Source of the DNA: Candidatus Nomurabacteria bacterium RIFCSPLOWO2_01_FULL_33_24
GTDB lineage: Bacteria; Patescibacteriota; Minisyncoccia; Phycocordibacterales; MFUP01
Length of the DNA: 45,817 nucleotides
Direction: 5' to 3'
NCBI GenBank assembly: GCA_001785735.1
Contig: MFUP01000006.1
Coordinates: 3,384-49,200 of the forward strand
Positions 30,302-37,376 of the stretch are shown one piece after another (the first letter of the stretch is position 1; every line of letters starts with the position of its first letter). Position numbers and translations under genes: made by a program. The notes beneath the pieces are model-generated. The model made no database searches. It was not told the origin of the DNA and saw only the letters and a program-made list of their open reading frames with translations.

Positions 30302-32697
30302 TTTTGATAATTTATATAATAAATTGCTATTTCACCCAAAGGATATTTTAGTCTTTTAGAATATTTTGTTAAAAGGTAATTACAAATTTGCTCATCTTCT
30401 TTTATTTGAGAAAGAGAGTGGTTCATAAAAACAGCTGTTCCATAAACTTTATGACCAAATACATTTGCCTGAAAAAAGGCCAAGAGATCAGATTGGGGAT
30501 TAGTTTTCCCAGCGTAGTATTCTGTTAAAATTGGATTATTATGCATTACCCCTTTCTTTTCAAGATAAGTAATTGCTTTTTCTATTATATTTATCCCTTC
30601 GTAATTTTCTAATCTATCTAATATTTTACTTTCTGGCCTTTTATCTATTTTTTGTGCTTCTTTAATAAAATAAGCCACTCCACTATTATTATCTAAATCC
30701 AAAATATTATCATTTAATTTTATCGGGCCACTCGATTTGTCAATTTCACCAACTGGTTTTGAAGGTTCAGAAAGTATTTTTTTTGTTCTTTGCTCTTCCG
30801 TTAACAATAAAATATTTGCCCTATTAGAAAGAACATACATATCACCACTTTTTAATCCCAACCCGTTTTGAATGGAAGAAAAATAAGCATCATGAAGGCC
30901 AAAAATATTTTCTGGATAAGCATTCACTATATTATGAGCTCTAACGATATGAAATGAATAGAGAGTGTTGTTCTTGATAAAAAAAATGTCGTGGGTTAAA
31001 CAAGGATCATGAGTAAATTTTTCTTTTTTTGTATCTGGATCAACGGAAATTGTCATATCATTTATCGGGTCAAATCGCTGGATGATGGTAGCTTTTTTCT
31101 TGTTTTGGTTAAGTATTTTAATTGTTTCTTTTAGTTGATCAAAGCCAAAATATGATCGGGTTCTTTCCCCGTATGAATATGACCCATCATGGTCATATCT
31201 TAGCAATTGACGTTTATATTCTTCTCTCATCGCCTCGGTGCTATATTCTCCTTGTTTATATAATATTGGCATTTTTTTAAGAGAGCTTGAAACTTTTCGG
31301 TAAATTGTTAAAACAGAAGCTGTTCGAGATAATCCCTTCCAAACATCGCCATGTTCCTCGGTAATCCCCCGGATATATATTTTTTGTAAAATTCCTTTAT
31401 GGACATCAAGAAAATTATCACCATCTATGATAATAGAAGGTAAACTATCTTTGTTTATTTTAAAAATAAGATCAAAGTCCTGAATAAATGAATAATTATT
31501 TTTAGCCGCAATATTTGCTCTAGCCGCTTGAGTACCAATATCTATTCTGTGTAAAATATCCATTTCATAATTTTCAAATTGGTTGCTATCCGCTAAATAT
31601 TTAAGAAGGGGAGTGAGAGAAGGAGAAATTAATTCAAAAACTTCTTTACAAACATCAAAAGCAAGGCAAGTAACTGAAATATTATTATCCCTAGTATTTA
31701 CCCGATAATAAAATTTTTTATCAGTGATCATTTTTACTTGTGATTCAAGGGGAATTTTTTCTTTTCCTACCAAAGTATTTTTTTGAACAAATAGTTTAAA
31801 TGGAGTATCATTTATAATCTCAGTACTTATCCGGCCAAGTTCTGCTCCAAGTAATAATTGTTCCATTGGGGACAATAAATTCTTTTTTTCTTTTAGAAAT
31901 TTCATTAATGAATAAGATAAAAGAAAAACATCATCTGATGATATAAAATATATTTTATTACCAATTTTTATATCAAGTCGCACTTGTTTATTGTCCCTAG
32001 CGACTTTAAATGGTACTTTGAATAAGTCCTTAAACTGTTTCACCCTGATTTTAGGTGGTTGGAGGTGTTGAAAATCTTTCGGATTTAATTTAGTAGCAAC
32101 TTTCTTTTTTTTGGGTAACTTGGAAATTATCTCAATCATTTCGTTTAAGGAATCATAATATATTTTCTTTTTCTCATTTACCCCTCGCAAAGCTTCATAT
32201 AGTTCAAGGCTAATTTTTGGTTTTAACCACTGTAAATATGAATTAAGAATTTTACCACTCCCCTTATTTTTATGAGTAAAAATTGGAAGAACAATAATAT
32301 CTTCTCGAAACAGATTAATAATATCCTTATTGATATTAGGATAATGAGGAGAACGAGCAATACCATTCATTATATAATTTCCCTTCTTTTCAGGATCAAT
32401 TCCATTTAAAAGAACCTGAAGAAGATTAGTGCTTGGGGCAAAAGTTTCTGATTCCTCAGAAAAAAGAATCAAATATTTCATGGTTGGGTGAGCGAGGGAA
32501 TTAATTATCATTCTTTCTACTCCATCTCGATTAACGATTAATGGTCCAAGCACAGAGGTATTTATTCTATTTTTTTCTTCCAATTCATTTAATACTTGTC
32601 CGGGAGCGGTAGTATTTGTACATATTCCAACCACTCCCAACCTTCCTTCTGCGGGAATTGTTAAAATTGCATCAATAATTGGAAAACCTTCATTCAT
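30298..32697 (-). CDS. MtrA-like domain fused to thymidylate synthase-like domain
   Basis: 799 residues. Residues about 15-150 ('GRLGVVGICTNTT', 'MIINSLAHPTMKYLILFSEE', 'LLQVLLNGIDPEKKGNYIMN') resemble MtrA/DUF4346, relatives of the corrinoid-binding subunit A of methyltetrahydromethanopterin methyltransferase. A linker to about 420 is unassigned. Residues about 420-650 resemble thymidylate synthase: 'GSYSYGERTRSYFGFDQLKE', 'DPCLTHDIFF' with C566 at the nucleophile position, 'HIVRAHNIVNAYPENIFGLHDAY' with N597 at the uracil-binding Asn, and 'NGLGLKSGDMYVLSNRAN'. RS..D becomes RA..N. Retained Asn argues for dUMP-type over dCMP-type substrates. The last 130 residues are helical and unassigned. 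It overlaps both neighbouring genes. Whether it makes dTMP or another 5-substituted dUMP is open. Confidence 0.75.
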   Translation of the reverse strand: MNEGFPIIDAILTIPAEGRLGVVGICTNTTAPGQVLNELEEKNRINTSVLGPLIVNRDGVERMIINSLAHPTMKYLILFSEESETFAPSTNLLQVLLNGIDPEKKGNYIMNGIARSPHYPNINKDIINLFREDIIVLPIFTHKNKGSGKILNSYLQWLKPKISLELYEALRGVNEKKKIYYDSLNEMIEIISKLPKKKKVATKLNPKDFQHLQPPKIRVKQFKDLFKVPFKVARDNKQVRLDIKIGNKIYFISSDDVFLLSYSLMKFLKEKKNLLSPMEQLLLGAELGRISTEIINDTPFKLFVQKNTLVGKEKIPLESQVKMITDKKFYYRVNTRDNNISVTCLAFDVCKEVFELISPSLTPLLKYLADSNQFENYEMDILHRIDIGTQAARANIAAKNNYSFIQDFDLIFKINKDSLPSIIIDGDNFLDVHKGILQKIYIRGITEEHGDVWKGLSRTASVLTIYRKVSSSLKKMPILYKQGEYSTEAMREEYKRQLLRYDHDGSYSYGERTRSYFGFDQLKETIKILNQNKKKATIIQRFDPINDMTISVDPDTKKEKFTHDPCLTHDIFFIKNNTLYSFHIVRAHNIVNAYPENIFGLHDAYFSSIQNGLGLKSGDMYVLSNRANILLLTEEQRTKKILSEPSKPVGEIDKSSGPIKLNDNILDLDNNSGVAYFIKEAQKIDKRPESKILDRLENYEGINIIEKAITYLEKKGVMHNNPILTEYYAGKTNPQSDLLAFFQANVFGHKVYGTAVFMNHSLSQIKEDEQICNYLLTKYSKRLKYPLGEIAIYYINYQK

Positions 32698-33547
32698 TTT
32701 TCCAAAAATTATTTAAATAGTCTGATAATAAATATTTAGTGAATATATTAATATTTTTTGAAAAGCAATAAATTTTCGGATTAATATTAAAATGATTTGC
32801 CATTTCATCCAAAAATTGGAGACAACAACCACATGGAACCACAGGACCCTCATGTTTATTAGAAGTTAACCCAATGTGAGTAATATTGTAATCCCTATTC
32901 ATGAAAGCTGAAAGGAGAACTGTCATTTCAGCATGAATAGTTGTTTTTTGATCATATCCGGAATATTGGGCGCCAAAATAAATATTTTCTTTAGTAATTA
33001 TGGCTACTCCATATTTTGTCGCCGAATCATGTGTTGGAAAATTTCTCTCTAGTGCTTTTTGAGACCATTCTCCCAATAACTCTTCTGGTTTTTTATCTTT
33101 TTCCCTTTTAATTTTATTTTCGGAAAGTATTCTTTTTTTTATACTCTCTAAATTAGTAGCTGGTGGACAATAAAAAGGAATAATACTGGTGATATCTTTT
33201 GTAAAAAATAATTTTTTCCCCTCCTTATTTATTACTTTATAAGATAATTTGTTCTTAGTTCGACGAACATAATCAATTAAAATTTTTATTATTATTGGAG
33301 ATGGATTATAATCAACATCTTCTGTTAAAGTAATAATCTCATTTAAGCCAAAATCATTATGTTGTACCCCCTTAATAAGTACCCCTTGCTCTGAGGAAAT
33401 AAATAATAAATTAGTTTTTGATTCAATTATTCCGCTTAAATATTTTTTTCCAGATAAAGAAAAACCAAGAGAAACAGTTCGAGGATTAGTATCTTTTTTT
33501 AAGACACATAAATCAAGAGATTTCTTTAAGGTTGATAAAATATCCAT
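32690..33547 (-). CDS. Tandem-domain cytidine deaminase-like protein
   Basis: 285 residues. The C-terminal domain has the full zinc site: 'TIHAEMTVLL' (H205, E207) and 'PCGCC' (C239 and C242), preceded by 'LERNFPTHDSATKYGVAIITKENIYFGAQYSGYDQ' as in cytidine deaminases. The N-terminal 130 residues ('VSLGFSLSGKKYLSGIIESKTNLLFISSEQGVLI') look like a second CDA domain without zinc ligands, as in dimeric two-domain CDAs. It should turn (deoxy)cytidine into (deoxy)uridine and so feed the thymidylate-synthase-like enzyme next to it. It overlaps that gene by 8 bases. Confidence 0.85.
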   Translation of the reverse strand: MDILSTLKKSLDLCVLKKDTNPRTVSLGFSLSGKKYLSGIIESKTNLLFISSEQGVLIKGVQHNDFGLNEIITLTEDVDYNPSPIIIKILIDYVRRTKNKLSYKVINKEGKKLFFTKDITSIIPFYCPPATNLESIKKRILSENKIKREKDKKPEELLGEWSQKALERNFPTHDSATKYGVAIITKENIYFGAQYSGYDQKTTIHAEMTVLLSAFMNRDYNITHIGLTSNKHEGPVVPCGCCLQFLDEMANHFNINPKIYCFSKNINIFTKYLLSDYLNNFWKNE

Positions 33548-33556
33548 GTTATTTTA

Positions 33557-34453
33557 TCAGAACAAATTGGTATTACTTCTTAGCTTACTAACACTCAATC
33601 CGGCAGTTTCCCAATCATAATGAAGAATTTTTTTAATCAAATCATGAAATAAATGAATTTTGTCTCGTTCTAATCTATGAAACATTTGCTCAGAACGTTT
33701 ACTAGAAAGTCTAATAGTAGGCCTAAAAGGCATTGGAAAAGCATAATAAGGGATAAGTGAATTATCTCCTGCCTCAACCAAAATAACTGAAATAGGTTTT
33801 CTTAAGTGTTCAATGGCATAGTCAATCCGATGACTTCCGTCACAGATTATATAAAAATCATTTAGACCATTATATTGAATACCGTAGTTTATCAGAGAAG
33901 CATTTGAATTAAAAATATCAAATTGTTTTATAAAACTTACTTCATCTATGAAAAAGTTTTCTAAATAACGATTAGCAAGATGGTGTAAATTTTCTTTGGC
34001 GTCAAGAGTATAAAAATTGTTAAATCTTTGACTAAGTTTATCAAGATCAATAAAACCACCTCTTAAGTGATAAGTATGTTTCTCAATTATCGGTGGAAGC
34101 ATATGAAATTCACCGCGATCTTCCCAATCATATTTTACAGCGTACTTTAATTCATTTATTCTCTCTCCTTCGTTCTTTAAAAAATCATCAACAGTTTTGA
34201 TTATTTCAAGTTGATTTTCATAAATTGTTGGTTGAGGGGAAAATAGAGGATAGTGGACACCATTTATTTCTATTGTAGGAGATACCCCCATTGACTTTGA
34301 TGGATGAACGGTGACTATAGAAAATTTTGCTTTTTTGTAAGGTTTTATTTTTTCTTTCTCTTTATTATATAAGCCCCTAAAGCTAATGTTTTTTAGAAAT
34401 TCCTTTAATTTTTCAAAAGAGACTATCTCTTTTAGGGTTAATTTATGCTTCAT
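33557..34453 (-). CDS. ParB/sulfiredoxin-fold protein leading the nucleotide operon
   Basis: 298 residues from the ATG at 34453, chosen because TATACT (34467-34462) sits 8 bases upstream. A TTG at 34462 is an in-frame alternative. 'FYIICDGSHRIDYAIEHLRKPISVILVE' carries the D205-G-x-H-R209 core of ParB/Srx folds, in which it binds a nucleotide. There is no HTH domain, so it is not a partition protein. Members of this fold include ATP/ADP-dependent small-molecule kinases (serine kinases and 5-hydroxymethyluracil DNA kinases). The flanking CDA, thymidylate synthase and SHMT genes make a nucleoside- or serine-directed kinase an attractive but unproven guess. Confidence 0.65.
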   Translation of the reverse strand: MKHKLTLKEIVSFEKLKEFLKNISFRGLYNKEKEKIKPYKKAKFSIVTVHPSKSMGVSPTIEINGVHYPLFSPQPTIYENQLEIIKTVDDFLKNEGERINELKYAVKYDWEDRGEFHMLPPIIEKHTYHLRGGFIDLDKLSQRFNNFYTLDAKENLHHLANRYLENFFIDEVSFIKQFDIFNSNASLINYGIQYNGLNDFYIICDGSHRIDYAIEHLRKPISVILVEAGDNSLIPYYAFPMPFRPTIRLSSKRSEQMFHRLERDKIHLFHDLIKKILHYDWETAGLSVSKLRSNTNLF

Positions 34454-34461
34454 AATATCCA

Positions 34462-34467
34462 AGTATA
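34462..34467 (-). promoter_or_regulatory. -10 box of the four-gene nucleotide operon, leaderless spacing
   Basis: TATACT on the minus strand, 8 bases from the ATG at 34453. Only about 50 bases separate it from the divergent glyA -10. Confidence 0.6.
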
Positions 34468-34516
34468 TCTTAATTTTTCACTAATGAAAACAGTCTCACT
34501 TTTACTTTAATCATGT

Positions 34517-34522
34517 TAAAAT
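34517..34522 (+). promoter_or_regulatory. Extended -10 of glyA
   Basis: TAAAAT preceded by TGT, 7 bases from the ATG at 34530. An ATG at 34521 overlaps this box and cannot be the start of a transcript made from it. Confidence 0.6.
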
Positions 34523-34529
34523 GGCTTTT

Positions 34530-35714
34530 ATGAAAGACAAACAAATAGAAAAACTTATTAAACTAGAACAAAAAAGACAGAAAAATGTCATTAATTTGAT
34601 TGCCTCGGAGAATTATGTTTCTAAAGATATTTTAAAGACTCTTGGATCTCAACTCACAAATAAATATGCCGAAGGGTATTCCAAACTTCGCTACTATGGC
34701 GGTAATAAATTTGTTGATAAGATAGAAAATTTGTGTCAGAAAAGAGCTTTAAAACTTTTTAAACTTTCTTCCAAAAAATGGCATGTCAATGTTCAACCTC
34801 TTTCTGGTTCGCCAGCTAATTTGGCTGTTTATCTGGCTTTGGTTCCCTTTAGCCACTCACAGGGCAAGTCACGGGGAAAAATTATGGGAATGTCTTTATC
34901 TCATGGAGGTCATTTAACTCATGGCAGTAAAGTTTCTGTTTCAGGAAAATTTTGGAAACGAATTTCTTACGGAGTGAATAAAAAAACAGAACTTTTAGAT
35001 TATCAAGAAATAAAAAAAATTGCTCTCAAAAATAAACCTCATTTAATTATAGCTGGTTTCACTGCTTATTCTCGGAAAATTGATTTTAAAAAATTTAGAG
35101 AAATAGCTGATTCTTGTGGCGCTTATTTTATGGCTGACATGGCTCATCTGGCTGGCTTAATAGCCGGAGGAGCATTTCCTTCACCCTTTAAATATGCCGA
35201 CGTTGTTACTACTACCACCCATAAAACTTTGAGAGGGCCAAGGTCCGGATTAATCTTTTGTCGAAAGGAATTAGCTTCTAAAATAGATAAATCGGTTTTT
35301 CCAGGGCTTCAAGGAGGTCCCCATTTGAACCAAATTGCCGCCTCAGCGGTGGCCTTAAAAGAAGCTATGAGTCCCTTATTTAAAAAATATACTCAACAAA
35401 TAATTAAAAACTCTAGAATCTTGGCTGAAGAATTAAAAAAACTTGGTTGGCGGATAATTTCAAAAGGAACTGACAATCATTTAGTCTTAGTTGATACTTG
35501 GATGAACGGAAAAGGGATAGGAGGAAAAGAAGCTAGCGAAAAATTAGAAAAAGAAAATATTATAGTTAATAAAAATACGATTCCATTTGATACTAGATCC
35601 CCAATTGATCCCTCAGGGATTCGTCTAGGGACAGCGGCTGAAACCACTAACGGATTAAAAGAAAAAGATTTTATTAAAATTGCTAAAAAAATTGACAATA
35701 TTTTAAGAAAATAA
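34530..35714 (+). CDS. glyA: Serine hydroxymethyltransferase
   Basis: 394 residues from the ATG at 34530. Landmarks are 'NLIASENYVSKDILKTLGSQLTNKYAEGYSKLRYYGG', 'MGMSLSHGGHLTHG', 'MADMAHLAGLIAGG', the PLP-binding K232 in 'TTTTHKTLRGPRSGLI', and 'VFPGLQGGPHLNQIAA'. It converts serine and tetrahydrofolate to glycine and 5,10-methylene-THF, the one-carbon donor for thymidylate synthase. The gene is divergent from the operon that carries the thymidylate-synthase-like protein, which fits joint control. Confidence 0.97.
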   Translation: MKDKQIEKLIKLEQKRQKNVINLIASENYVSKDILKTLGSQLTNKYAEGYSKLRYYGGNKFVDKIENLCQKRALKLFKLSSKKWHVNVQPLSGSPANLAVYLALVPFSHSQGKSRGKIMGMSLSHGGHLTHGSKVSVSGKFWKRISYGVNKKTELLDYQEIKKIALKNKPHLIIAGFTAYSRKIDFKKFREIADSCGAYFMADMAHLAGLIAGGAFPSPFKYADVVTTTTHKTLRGPRSGLIFCRKELASKIDKSVFPGLQGGPHLNQIAASAVALKEAMSPLFKKYTQQIIKNSRILAEELKKLGWRIISKGTDNHLVLVDTWMNGKGIGGKEASEKLEKENIIVNKNTIPFDTRSPIDPSGIRLGTAAETTNGLKEKDFIKIAKKIDNILRK

Positions 35715-35773
35715 GAATAAGTGAATTTAACAATAACAATAAAAGAATTAAAAGAAAAATAATGAGAAATAAT

Positions 35774-35823
35774 TTTAATTTATAGCATTAACATACGATC
35801 GTATGTTAATGCTATAAATTAAA
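35774..35823. repeat. 50-bp perfect palindrome; dyad copy 1 beside the PaaX/Cas2-like gene
   Basis: 25-bp arms centred at 35798/35799 on TACGATCGTA. The inner 32 bp follow TAGCA-N6-TACGATCGTA-N6-TGCTA and are shared with the copy at 36394. It overlaps the stop codon of the regulator and separates it from convergent glyA, so it may also terminate transcription. Confidence 0.9.
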
Positions 35824-36382
35824 TAAGCCCAAATTTCTTTTTTAAATGCAGTTCGTTGTCTATATTTTCCGCCAAAATGAAACGCACATATTTTTTGGCA
35901 TTATAAAATTCAATAATGAATTCAATTTTTGTGCTACATGGATATGGACATACAAAAACTGATTTTTGAAGCTCAATCAGCCCCATCTCTCGAAAATGTA
36001 AGCGTAGGGAATCGCGCAATCTCCTTAACTTTTCCGGAACATCAAAAATTATTATGCGCCATTTGCCGTCCCACTTTACTGGTCTTTTTATTTCCATTTT
36101 ATCAATATTGAAACGCAGGGCTTTTTTCTTGCCGTTTTCATTTAGAATGAGAGTGGTAGTGCCGTCTTTATTATGTTGCTCTTTTAATAAATGTGAAGAA
36201 TAAAGGGAATTAATAGCTCTTTCCAGGGCTTGCCGGTTTATTTTCTCCCATTCTTTCGGTATCCGATTTAATATCCACCATTGTTTTTTGGGTGAGCGGG
36301 TAAGTCCCAAGGTCAGCCCGGAAAGTAAAAGCAAAAGTATTTTCTTTTGAATTGTGCCGACTTTTTTAAAATTTTTTCTCAT
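35819..36382 (-). CDS. PaaX-like regulator with Cas2-like C-terminal domain
   Basis: 187 residues from the ATG at 36382, set by a TATAAT 7 bases upstream; an ATG at 36391 lies inside the promoter. The N-terminal 85 residues look like a winged helix ('IQKKILLLLLSGLTLGLTRSPKKQWWIL', 'RAINSLYSSHLLKEQHNKDGTTTLILNENGKKKAL'). The C-terminal part 'DGKWRIIIFDVPEKLRRLRDSLRLHFREMGLIELQKSVFVCP' has the ferredoxin-like fold shared by PaaX regulators and Cas2, with the Asp after the first strand. Automated annotation often calls such proteins Cas2, but there is no CRISPR array here. Matching dyads sit at both ends of the gene. Confidence 0.78.
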   Translation of the reverse strand: MRKNFKKVGTIQKKILLLLLSGLTLGLTRSPKKQWWILNRIPKEWEKINRQALERAINSLYSSHLLKEQHNKDGTTTLILNENGKKKALRFNIDKMEIKRPVKWDGKWRIIIFDVPEKLRRLRDSLRLHFREMGLIELQKSVFVCPYPCSTKIEFIIEFYNAKKYVRFILAENIDNELHLKKKFGLI

Positions 36383-36389
36383 ACAGTGC

Positions 36390-36395
36390 ATTATA
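36390..36395 (-). promoter_or_regulatory. Extended -10 of the PaaX/Cas2-like gene, overlapping the dyad
   Basis: Minus-strand TATAAT preceded by TGC, 7 bases from the ATG at 36382. Its upstream half lies within dyad copy 2, as expected for autoregulation. Confidence 0.65.
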
Positions 36396-36425
36396 GCAAA
36401 TGTATACGATCGTACACTAATGCTA
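36394..36425. promoter_or_regulatory. Dyad copy 2, probable operator between divergent promoters
   Basis: TAGCA-N6-TACGATCGTA-N6-TGCTA, same length and spacing as the inner part of copy 1, with diverged N6 blocks. It covers the -10/-35 region of the regulator and ends 3 bases before the -35 of the NUDIX-dut-argS unit. Confidence 0.75.
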
Positions 36426-36427
36426 AG

Positions 36428-36456
36428 TTGGTTTTTGGTGTGGTAAGGTATATAAT
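36428..36456 (+). promoter_or_regulatory. Promoter of the NUDIX-dut-argS unit
   Basis: TTGGTT-N17-TATAAT. The -10 ends 6 bases before the ATG at 36463, so the mRNA is leaderless. Confidence 0.65.
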
Positions 36457-36462
36457 ATTAAA

Positions 36463-36952
36463 ATGAAAATTCCGATTGTAAATGAACAAGATGAGATAAT
36501 AGGGTATAAGGACAGGGAGAATCGTCATTCATGCGATATTATTCGCATAACTGCCGTTTGGATCACGGATGAGAACGGCAATATATTACTTCAACAAAGA
36601 AAGTTAACGAAAAAATATAATCCAGGTAAATGGGGTCCGGCTGTCGCTGGAACAGTGGAGGAAGGCGAGACTTATGAAAGCAACGCATATAAGGAAATGG
36701 AGGAAGAAATCGGCCTTAAGAATGTTTCACTTATAAAATCTCAAAAATTTTATGGTCTTTCAAACACTGGGAAAAGATTTTTCCAATTGTATACGGCGCA
36801 AATTCCCAGAGAGAGAGAGAGAGTTAATAATTGAAGAAGAGGAGGTTGAACAAGTAAAATGGTTTACGAAAGAAGAACTAACAAAATATTTAAATGAAAA
36901 ACCTGGTGAATTTGTTGGATTTATGCAAGATGCAAAATTTCTTTTAGAATGA
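36463..36952 (+). pseudogene. NUDIX hydrolase (IPP isomerase-like) with a frameshift in an (AG)8 tract
   Basis: The first frame (36463-36834) has 'IPIVNEQDEIIGYKDREN', the NUDIX box G-x5-E-x7-KE-x2-EE-x-G in 'GTVEEGETYESNAYKEMEEE', and 'FFQLYTAQIP', then runs into a stop. The expected C-terminus ('EEEEVEQVKWFTKEELTKYLNEKPGEF', to 36952) is in the next frame. The switch falls at (AG)8, 36808-36823, where loss of one AG unit or gain of two would explain it. K replaces the usual R of the box. It may be a broken gene, a phase-variable one, or a sequencing error. The intact protein would have about 163 residues. dut follows at once. Confidence 0.8.
36808..36823. repeat. (AG)8 dinucleotide repeat at the NUDIX frameshift
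   Basis: Sixteen bases of uninterrupted AG within the coding region, exactly where the reading frame changes. Confidence 0.95.
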
Positions 36953-36953
36953 T

Positions 36954-37376
36954 ATGAAACTCAAAATAAAAAAACTGCATAAAGATGCGAAACTGCCGAA
37001 GTATCATCATCCCGGAGATGTCGGGCTGGATTTGTATGCGATGGAAGACATTGTTATTTTGCCTGGCGAGCATGCCAGGATTTGGCACGGATTCGCGCTT
37101 GAATTTCCAGAAGGATACGCCGCCATCATAAAAGATAAATCAAGTATTTCTAAGAATGGGCTTCATACTATGGGTGGAGTTTTTGACGCTGGTTATCGCG
37201 GAGAATACAACACGCATTTAGTAAATTTATCCGATAAACCCTATACTATTGAAGCGGGCGACAAAGTTTCTCAACTTGTTATTTTTCCAGTCGCGCTTGT
37301 AGAAGTTGAAGAAACGGGCACACTTAGCGAATCTGTCCGCGGACAGGGAGCTTTCGGATCAACTGGAAAAAAATAA
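36954..37376 (+). CDS. dut: dUTP diphosphatase (dUTPase)
   Basis: 140 residues, with the trimeric dUTPase motifs in order: 'HPGDVGLDLYAMED' (I), 'IKDKSSISKNGLHTMGGVFDAGYRGEY' (II/III), 'GDKVSQLVIF' (IV) and the flexible C-terminal 'GQGAFGSTG' (V). It hydrolyses dUTP to dUMP, which keeps uracil out of DNA and supplies the thymidylate synthase substrate. The gene is near 50% G+C in places, well above its AT-rich surroundings. It shares a transcript with the NUDIX gene and overlaps argS by 1 base. Confidence 0.96.
   Translation: MKLKIKKLHKDAKLPKYHHPGDVGLDLYAMEDIVILPGEHARIWHGFALEFPEGYAAIIKDKSSISKNGLHTMGGVFDAGYRGEYNTHLVNLSDKPYTIEAGDKVSQLVIFPVALVEVEETGTLSESVRGQGAFGSTGKK

Noticed and set aside
33557-34453. 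Plasmid or chromosome partition protein ParB
   Set aside because: Only the GxHR fold core matches. There is no HTH domain and no ParA neighbour, and the operon is metabolic.
35819-36382. Calling this gene cas2
   Set aside because: It has an N-terminal winged helix, no array and no cas1 in the window; PaaX-like regulator fits better.
35774-36425. Insertion sequence
   Set aside because: The two dyads are palindromes sited at a promoter and at a stop codon, there is no transposase-like protein, and no target-site duplication could be seen. It is kept only as an alternative in the findings.
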